A DNA stretch of 29,487 nt, taken from NCBI GenBank assembly GCA_964409505.1, contig CAYPDK010000030.1:1-29487 (forward strand), given 5' to 3'. Made by a program: the position numbers and the translations under genes. The notes beneath the pieces were generated by a model. The model did not search any database. It saw only the letters and a program-made list of their open reading frames with translations, and was not told where the DNA came from. Below, piece by piece: positions 24,184 through 29,487 of the stretch (position 1 is the first letter of the stretch; each line of letters opens with the position of its first letter). This DNA is from JADHZC01 sp964409505 (GTDB lineage Bacteria > Pseudomonadota > Alphaproteobacteria > Rickettsiales > Rickettsiaceae).

Positions 24184-26484
24184 TTAGTTTTTTTCAGGTA
24201 ATAGTACTTCTCTTTTTCCATATTTTCCGGGGGGAGAGACTATGCCTTGATTTTCCATTTGTTCTATAATATTTGCAGCTCTATTGTATCCTATTCTTAG
24301 TGATCTTTGTATATAACTAATTGATGCCTTTCTCTCATTCTTAATTATTGACAGAGCTTTATTATAAATCTTATCTTCTGGAGTAGATTTATCTTTTAGA
24401 TCATCTATATTGTTTTCAATCTCGTTTGAATTTAGTTCTTTTTCAAGTGAGATTGTACATTCTGATAAGTACTGGTTATTTTGTTGAGCAGAATTTTTGA
24501 GAAAATTTGTTACTTTTAATACTTCTTTTTCCCCTACGAAAGGTGCATGTACTCTTATTAATTTGGAACCATTTCCTGTATAGAGCATATCTCCTTTTCC
24601 TAGTAATTGCTCTGCTCCTTGCTCTCCTAGGATAGTTCTGCTGTCTATTTTAGATGTTACTTTGAAACTTATTCTGCTAGGGAAATTTGCTTTAATTACC
24701 CCTGTAATTACATCGACTGAAGGTCTTTGCGTGGACATGATTATATGAATGCCAGCTGCTCGTGCCATTTGTGCTAACCTTTGAATGGAGACTTCGACCT
24801 CTTTTCCAGAAACAAGCATTAAATCAGCCATTTCGTCTACAATAATTACTATTAGAGGCATTGTTTTTAATTCTATACTTAAGTTTTCATAGATAGGCTC
24901 TCCGGTTACTTGATCAAATCCTGTCTGTATTTTATGATTTAAGGATGTATTTTCTTCTATAGCTTTTTGAATTTTTTGGTTAAAATTTTCAATATTTCTT
25001 ACTGATAAGTAAGACATTTTTCTGTATCTGTGTTCCATTTCTTTAACTGCCCACTTTAACACATTTACTGCTTTAGGAGCGTCCGTGACTACAGGGGTTA
25101 GCAAGTGAGGAATATTGTCATAAATGGATAATTCTAGCATTTTAGGGTCTATCATTATCATTCTGCACTCATCAGGACCATATTTAAAAAGTAAAGACAT
25201 AATCATAGCGTTAATAGCAACAGACTTACCCGATCCTGTTGTTCCGGCTATTAGTAGATGAGGCATTTGTGCAAGATCTACTATGAAAGTTTTTCCTGAG
25301 ATATCTTTACCTAAAATTAGTGGTAAAATCAATTTTTTTTCATAAAATTCTTTAGAGTTAATTAATTCTCTTTGTCTAAAAAAGATTCTATTTTCATTTG
25401 GTAATTCAATGCCTAGGGCGTTTTTATTAGGAATTATAAAAATCCTAGAAGATTCTATTGATAATGATCTTGCAATATCTTCAGATAGCCCTATAACTCT
25501 TGAAGATTTAGTTCCAGCTACTGGTTCAAATTCATATAGAGTAACAACAGGGCCTTGCTTTACGTCAATTATCTTACCCATGACACCAAAATCTTGTAGA
25601 ACTAAAATTAAATTTTTAGCTTTTTCTTTGAGTTGAGATTCCGTTTCCGATTTTACATCTTGTTTGAATTCTGATTCAAGTAAAGAAATCTCTGGGAGTA
25701 AAATTTTTTGAGAATTTTGATTTTTATTAGCAGAAAGGGAGTTTTTAGTAAAGAATTTTTTATAATTTAAGTTTGGAACCACTTGTTCGACACTTTCTGT
25801 GTTATCTAAATTTATGAAGGAATTTTTTAATTGATACGGCTCTCCTAGAAATTTGGATAAATGGTTAAATTTTAATCTCTTAGCCAAAAATTTAGTCACG
25901 TATTTTATGAATGCCAAAAACGTAACATATATAAGACGAAAAAATTTTTTATAAAAATTTACTCCTAAAAAAGTTAAAAAAAAACAACTAACAGAAATTA
26001 TATATATATATATTGAATTTATATGGAGTGCTCCTGAATCTGTTCCATTATGAAAATAGTACTTAGAAACAAAACTTAGCATTCCACCCAATGTTGCTGG
26101 TAAAATATGGGAAATTAAATTTTTTTCTTCTATTTTTAATAGTATAATTGAGAAAAATATGCTAAATATAGCCAAACTCAAAAACCTGTAGAAAATATAT
26201 ATTTTTTTTTTACATAATAAAAAACAACAACACAAAAAACAAAAACTAATCACAATATAAGAAATTATTCCAAGTGTTTGATATAAAAGATCAGAAGAAA
26301 AAGATCCAAAATAACCTAGAGCGTTACTTGGATTATTAGGAGTTGATACGTTAAATGACGGATCACTCGGATGGTAAAAAATTAAGGATATAGTAAGCGC
26401 GAGATTTAGTATAAAAAAATATACTAAAGCCATGAATTTAGTAAAAAAAAATCTAAATATACGTCTTATAAAATCAAAAAACAT
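24184..26484 (-). CDS. ftsK: DNA translocase FtsK
   Basis: Septal DNA pump coordinating chromosome segregation with division. 766 residues. The N-terminal membrane domain has about four helices (roughly 12-37, 65-91, 100-116, 158-176). A short linker (about 200-280) replaces the long one of E. coli. The alpha/beta motor carries Walker A GTTGSGKS (414-421), the Walker B region VIIVDEMADLM (about 546-556), and MSTQRPSVDVITGVIKANFP. The C-terminal gamma winged helix (ISYIQRSLRIGYNRAANIIEQ, then GIVSPPGKYGKREVLLP) binds orientation sequences and activates XerD in the family. The gene is complete; the ATG is at 26482-26484 and no Shine-Dalgarno is visible. Confidence 0.97.
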   Translation of the reverse strand: MFFDFIRRIFRFFFTKFMALVYFFILNLALTISLIFYHPSDPSFNVSTPNNPSNALGYFGSFSSDLLYQTLGIISYIVISFCFLCCCFLLCKKKIYIFYRFLSLAIFSIFFSIILLKIEEKNLISHILPATLGGMLSFVSKYYFHNGTDSGALHINSIYIYIISVSCFFLTFLGVNFYKKFFRLIYVTFLAFIKYVTKFLAKRLKFNHLSKFLGEPYQLKNSFINLDNTESVEQVVPNLNYKKFFTKNSLSANKNQNSQKILLPEISLLESEFKQDVKSETESQLKEKAKNLILVLQDFGVMGKIIDVKQGPVVTLYEFEPVAGTKSSRVIGLSEDIARSLSIESSRIFIIPNKNALGIELPNENRIFFRQRELINSKEFYEKKLILPLILGKDISGKTFIVDLAQMPHLLIAGTTGSGKSVAINAMIMSLLFKYGPDECRMIMIDPKMLELSIYDNIPHLLTPVVTDAPKAVNVLKWAVKEMEHRYRKMSYLSVRNIENFNQKIQKAIEENTSLNHKIQTGFDQVTGEPIYENLSIELKTMPLIVIIVDEMADLMLVSGKEVEVSIQRLAQMARAAGIHIIMSTQRPSVDVITGVIKANFPSRISFKVTSKIDSRTILGEQGAEQLLGKGDMLYTGNGSKLIRVHAPFVGEKEVLKVTNFLKNSAQQNNQYLSECTISLEKELNSNEIENNIDDLKDKSTPEDKIYNKALSIIKNERKASISYIQRSLRIGYNRAANIIEQMENQGIVSPPGKYGKREVLLPEKN

Positions 26485-26648
26485 GTATAATCAAGCATTA
26501 AATTAAGTGTATTGTTATAAATAAAAGTTATTCTAGTTATTTCTTTTAACGTTGACATACAGAAATTTCTTTGATTGTAGCAAAAATTCTAATTTTTTTA
26601 AAGCATTTTAGATAAATTTACTTGGGTAAGTACTTGAAAAGAAATTTA

Positions 26649-26657
26649 TGTTATAAT
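26649..26657 (+). promoter_or_regulatory. Extended -10 promoter of the BI-1/YccA gene
   Basis: TGTTATAAT is a consensus extended -10, with no good -35 at normal spacing. The predicted start near 26664 gives a leader of about 18 bases to the ATG at 26682. Confidence 0.5.
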
Positions 26658-26681
26658 AGAATGTAATTTTTATTATAAACA

Positions 26682-27434
26682 ATGAAAGATCAGGCTATGA
26701 TAGATTACACTAAAACAGTTGTCCAAGAGAAAAAATATGATGAAGGGCTTAGGTCATATATATTGAAAATATATAATTATATGGCGTGTGCTCTTTGTTT
26801 AAGCGGAATTATGGGATTCGCTTCCCTAAAATTTCCCCCTCTGAGTAATATGTTATATAATTTTGCTCCTGGAGGAGAATTTATAGGAAATACTACCTTT
26901 GGGACTTTGATTGCATTTGCTCCGATTATTTTATCTTTTTATTTTATTTTTAGAGTTCATCATATAAGTGTAGAGAAGGCTAGGTTGATTTTTTGGATTT
27001 ATGCAGGATTGATGGGCATTTCTCTTTCATATCTTGGGATAATTTTTGATGTCTATTCTGTAATGAAAAGCTTTTTTATTACAGCGTCAGTGTTTGGTGT
27101 TACCAGTATTTATGGTCACTACACAAAAAGAGATCTAACCAATTTTGGATCTTTTTTAATTATGGGTCTTATAGGGATTATTTTGATTTCATTGGTAAAT
27201 CTTATCTTAAGAAGTCCTGCAATTGATTTTGCTATTTCTTTTTTGGGGGTTGGTATCTTTATTGGTCTTATTGCTTGGGATACTCAAAAGATAAAGAATA
27301 TATATTATAGTGTAGGGGGAGAGTCAGCATTAGCTCAGAGAATGGCAATCGTTGGAGCATTTACCTTGTATTTAGACTTTATCAATTTATTTATACATAT
27401 ATTGAGATTTTTTGGAAATAGTAGGAATAATTAA
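26682..27434 (+). CDS. Bax inhibitor-1/YccA family membrane protein
   Basis: 250 residues with about seven hydrophobic helices. Examples are YNYMACALCLSGIMGFAS, TLIAFAPIILSFYFIF, LIFWIYAGLMGISLSYLG, FFITASVFGVTSIYG, FLIMGLIGIILISLVNLI and ISFLGVGIFIGLIAWDT. The last helix and tail FTLYLDFINLFIHILRFFG are the family's most conserved end. The region GLIAWDTQKIKNIY has the Asp that in BI-1 homologues forms the di-Asp pH/calcium sensor. Family members act as leak channels or modulate FtsH. An alternative ATG five codons in (26697, MIDYTKT) resembles the N-terminus I recall for Rickettsia homologues. It is divergent from ftsK. Confidence 0.93.
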   Translation: MKDQAMIDYTKTVVQEKKYDEGLRSYILKIYNYMACALCLSGIMGFASLKFPPLSNMLYNFAPGGEFIGNTTFGTLIAFAPIILSFYFIFRVHHISVEKARLIFWIYAGLMGISLSYLGIIFDVYSVMKSFFITASVFGVTSIYGHYTKRDLTNFGSFLIMGLIGIILISLVNLILRSPAIDFAISFLGVGIFIGLIAWDTQKIKNIYYSVGGESALAQRMAIVGAFTLYLDFINLFIHILRFFGNSRNN

Positions 27435-28077
27435 TTTTTTTCTTCTTTTTCTTCTTTGTTTTTTTGGAAAAGGAGAAGAGGTTTTTTCTAGAGAATTTTT
27501 TTTTGTAATTGAGAGGATATTTTTTATCAGGAGAAGAGTTTTCTCAAAAACAGAAAGATGATCTATAGGGAATCTTTGTCAAGAACTCTTTTTAAAAGGA
27601 TTTTACACTTTTATTATTAGTTAATATGAAGATGGATAGAGGGAATAATAAACACCTAAAGCGTCAGAAATTAGAGAAAAAATATAACTAATATCAAAGA
27701 TAGAAGGGGTAAATGAGAGGATATAAAAATCTTATATTTGCAATGTAGAGAAAAGAGATATAAAAAAGTAAAAAAAGGGGGTTAAATTTTTTATAAGCAC
27801 AAGATTTAATGAAAAACTTAGTTTAGTGGTACGGTTATTGATTAGCTGGAATTATAGTGATAATAGTTATGATTTATCTGTTGGATTTGTTGGTGAGAGA
27901 TAATTGGTTAATGAACTATTAAATTACTTGAATAAATGCCTGATTGACAAATGGTTGGGGTTAGACTAGCAAAAATGGGTTCAAAAAATTCTTTCTCTTC
28001 TGATTGATCCTTTAAGCATATTCAAAATACAGATTTTCTCTTCTTCTTGAAAGTTCTATATGGAGAATTCAAAAGTT
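27435..28077. other. 643-base stretch without a recognisable gene
   Basis: I find no reading frame of credible length or family on either strand. The left part has purine and pyrimidine tracts, with GGAGAAGAG occurring twice (near 27470 and 27530). Further right, base composition looks like degraded coding sequence with many stops. No tRNA, rRNA, tmRNA, RNase P or SRP RNA signature was recognised. It may be a decayed gene or hold an unrecognised small RNA. Confidence 0.5.
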
Positions 28078-28248
28078 TTAAAATAAAAATAGTACAACTG
28101 TAATAACTGTTAGTAATTGTAGTGATACCCTCAAAGACATAAGCTTTGTAGAAAGATTTTTTGTATTATTTTTTTTAATCAGCATAGAAAAAACTCCTAA
28201 TAGCAAAACAAGAAACGTTATAATAGAAAGTACAAATGCCACTATCAT
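28078..28248 (-). CDS. HIG1-domain twin-transmembrane protein
   Basis: A 56-residue reading frame with ATG at 28246-28248 and TAA at 28078-28080. The first helix is IVAFVLSIITFLVLLLGVFSM. It is followed by a polar loop KKNNTKNLSTKLMSLRVSLQ, then a second helix LLTVITVVLFLF. The 'S-x-K-L-M-x-x-R-V-x-x-Q' loop is the hallmark of the hypoxia-induced HIG_1_N domain ('sNrLMr.RV..Q'), known from mitochondrial Rcf1-type respiratory assembly factors and small alphaproteobacterial proteins. It starts 18 bases after the mdh stop on the same strand, so it is probably co-transcribed. A role at cytochrome oxidase is inferred from family knowledge. It is easily missed because of its size. Confidence 0.82.
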   Translation of the reverse strand: MIVAFVLSIITFLVLLLGVFSMLIKKNNTKNLSTKLMSLRVSLQLLTVITVVLFLF

Positions 28249-28266
28249 GACTTAAAAAAATACGAA

Positions 28267-29217
28267 TTAAATTTTTGCTTGTTTTATCACGTCCCGTATT
28301 TTTGCTACAGAGACACCAAGTAATTCTCTTTCTTCTTGGGTAAGTTTTAACTCTATAATTTTTTCTACTCCTTCTGAAGATAAAATTATAGGGACTCCAA
28401 AATATATGTTTTTAAATCCGTATTCACCATCTAAATAACTAGAGCAAGATAATATTTTTCTTTTGTTTTGTAAATAACTCTCTATCATCTCCAATATAGA
28501 ATTTGCTGGTCCATGATATGCGGATCCCTTTTTAAGTAGAGATACTATTTCTCCTCCTCCGTTTACAGTCCTTTTTACAATTGTATCTAAATTTTCTTGT
28601 GTTATTTGTCCCATTTCAATAAATTCTTTTATTGGTATTCCTGAGATAGTACAATATCTCAATAGTGGAACCATATAATCTCCATGCCCTCCTAAAATAA
28701 GTGCTTGGATATCTTCTGTAGATACTTTTAGAGTATCAGATAAAAATGTTTTAAATCGACCAGTATCAAGTACTCCTCCCATACCAACTACATGTGAGCT
28801 AGGTAGGGATGTGTATTTATAAACCGCATAAACCATTACGTCTATAGGATTGGTTACTACTATTACAAACGCCTTGGGCGAATATTTTACTATTGCCTCT
28901 GATGCGGATTTCATTACTTGAATATTTGTCTGAGTCAAATCGTCTCGAGACATATTAGGTTGTCGTGCAATTCCTGCGGTGATTACAATTATATTTGAAT
29001 CTGCTATTTCTGAATAATCTTCTGCTACTTTAATTGAGATATCCTTTTTGTAAATACTTATTGCTTGAGTAATATCTAGAAATTTACCTTTACTATATTC
29101 TTTATTTAAATCGTAGATCACAATTTCTTGTGCCATTTCCTTTAAACCTAATAAGTAAGCTAAGGTTCCACCTATGTTACCTCCTCCTATAAGAGATATT
29201 TTTATTTTTGTACTCAT
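28267..29217 (-). CDS. mdh: Malate dehydrogenase (LDH-like type)
   Basis: NAD-dependent TCA-cycle enzyme interconverting malate and oxaloacetate. 316 residues from the ATG at 29215-29217. An ATG four codons upstream is in frame but belongs to the TGAGG Shine-Dalgarno six bases before the chosen start. Motifs are the Rossmann loop ISLIGGGNIGGT, the mobile loop ITAGIARQPNMSRDDL with the Arg residues that select malate over lactate, VTNPIDVM, GMGGVLDTGRF with catalytic Asp and substrate Arg, and the catalytic His in GGHGDYMVPL. All active-site residues are present. A promoter lies at 29242-29270 and the HIG1 gene follows. Confidence 0.96.
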   Translation of the reverse strand: MSTKIKISLIGGGNIGGTLAYLLGLKEMAQEIVIYDLNKEYSKGKFLDITQAISIYKKDISIKVAEDYSEIADSNIIVITAGIARQPNMSRDDLTQTNIQVMKSASEAIVKYSPKAFVIVVTNPIDVMVYAVYKYTSLPSSHVVGMGGVLDTGRFKTFLSDTLKVSTEDIQALILGGHGDYMVPLLRYCTISGIPIKEFIEMGQITQENLDTIVKRTVNGGGEIVSLLKKGSAYHGPANSILEMIESYLQNKRKILSCSSYLDGEYGFKNIYFGVPIILSSEGVEKIIELKLTQEERELLGVSVAKIRDVIKQAKI

Positions 29218-29241
29218 AATAAGCCTCATTGAAAATATGAT

Positions 29242-29270
29242 TTTATAATTATAAAGATAATGAAAATCAA
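29242..29270 (-). promoter_or_regulatory. Promoter of mdh
   Basis: On the minus strand, TTGATT (29265-29270) and TATAAA (29242-29247) are separated by 17 bases. The predicted start is near 29235, about 18 bases before the ATG, leaving room for the TGAGG Shine-Dalgarno. Confidence 0.5.
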
Positions 29271-29385
29271 TAGCATGTTTTTGTTGTTCTATCTAGTAAA
29301 TTTTACTCTTTATGCAAAATTAGAAAAAAATATTTTTATTTAATCACACACCCAAAAAAAATATAGACATATATTAAAATATATT

Positions 29386-29410
29386 CCATAATATACCATA
29401 GATTCCCATA
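29386..29410 (+). promoter_or_regulatory. Three 10-bp-phased CCATA boxes: candidate MraZ operator
   Basis: CCATA occurs at 29386-29390, 29396-29400 and 29406-29410, each separated by exactly five bases (reads TATGG on the minus strand). MraZ is known to bind direct repeats of a short TGGG-type core spaced by five bases in its own promoter. The layout here is the same with a diverged core, and the third box reads TATGGG. It ends 16 bases before the mraZ ATG. Autoregulation is inferred. Confidence 0.55.
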
Positions 29411-29426
29411 AATTGCATTTTATAAA

Positions 29427-29487
29427 ATGAGATTTTTTTTATCAAGATATTTAAATAAAATTGATCAAAAGGGTAGGGTATCTGTAC
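29427..29487 (+). CDS. mraZ: mraZ, first 20 codons, cut by the window edge
   Basis: ATG at 29427-29429 opens a frame to the end of the window coding MRFFLSRYLNKIDQKGRVSV. This is the N-terminus of MraZ, whose AbrB-like half starts with the pattern 'F...Y.N.lD.KGRvsvPa.fR'. MraZ is a DNA-binding regulator and the first gene of the division and cell wall (dcw) cluster in most bacteria, usually followed by rsmH and ftsL/ftsI, so those are expected to the right. Here it stands apart from ddl, ftsQ and ftsK, which lie 3-8 kb to the left on the opposite strand. The ATG follows TATAAA directly, with no Shine-Dalgarno. Confidence 0.85.
   Translation, partial: MRFFLSRYLNKIDQKGRVSV

Noticed and set aside
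26552..26557. Consensus TTGACA upstream of yccA as a -35
   Set aside because: No acceptable -10 lies 16-18 bases downstream; the extended -10 at 26649-26657 is too far away to pair with it.
1..29487. CRISPR array, insertion sequence or integrase/attachment site
   Set aside because: No regularly spaced direct repeats with unique spacers, no transposase or integrase motifs, and no duplicated tRNA 3' end were found; the tRNA-adjacent GTA operon shows no visible attachment-site repeat.

Overview
The window is about 70-75% A+T and densely coded. Its gene set points to an obligately intracellular alphaproteobacterium of the order Rickettsiales. The main clues are a DUF2155 periplasmic protein, a long-form isocitrate dehydrogenase with an extra C-terminal domain, a CarD regulator, an Nfu-type Fe-S protein, a BI-1/YccA protein, a HIG1 twin-TM protein, and remnants of an alphaproteobacterial gene transfer agent (GTA). 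The family within the order cannot be fixed from this sequence alone. All assignments rest on reading motifs by eye; no database search was run.

Layout. 1-1878 is the 3' part of a large unrecognised protein with 21-bp tandem repeats (open at the left edge), facing dusB. 2959-3114 is a promoter, a perfect 16-bp palindrome and a tRNA with anticodon CAT. 3244-7171 (minus) is a compact four-gene GTA/phage tail and lysis operon: a baseplate protein without its TIM barrel, a DUF2793 protein, a 3-TM holin and a GH24 lysozyme. 7305-11593 (plus) is gltX-holB-recG. 11799-13576 is a coupled small ORF plus an unrecognised coiled-coil protein with a strong Shine-Dalgarno and a TTG start. 13696-14259 is dcd. 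14597-18335 (plus) is an outer-membrane porin, a diverged DUF2155 protein and icd. 18410-26484 is a long minus-strand series: tsaC/sua5, an unknown two-TM protein, ftsQ, ddl, Nfu, a small unknown protein, carD and ftsK. 26682-27434 is yccA, followed by about 640 bases with no gene. 28078-29217 (minus) is mdh followed by a 56-aa HIG1-domain gene. The right edge (29427 onward) carries the first 20 codons of mraZ, which opens the division/cell-wall cluster in most bacteria.

How it fits together. Housekeeping genes cover translation (gltX, dusB, tsaC, tRNA), replication and repair (holB, recG, dcd, ftsK), the TCA cycle (icd, mdh), Fe-S assembly (Nfu), and peptidoglycan and division (ddl, ftsQ, ftsK, mraZ). 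Interspersed lineage-specific proteins (1-1878, 11984-13576, 19474-20298) look like candidate surface or effector proteins.

The points most worth a second look are the rearranged GTA operon with lysis genes attached, the three 10-bp-phased CCATA boxes in front of mraZ, the repeat-bearing and compositionally chimeric large proteins, a shared TGCTACACT extended -10 before the Nfu gene and carD, and the uncalled HIG1 and mraZ reading frames.
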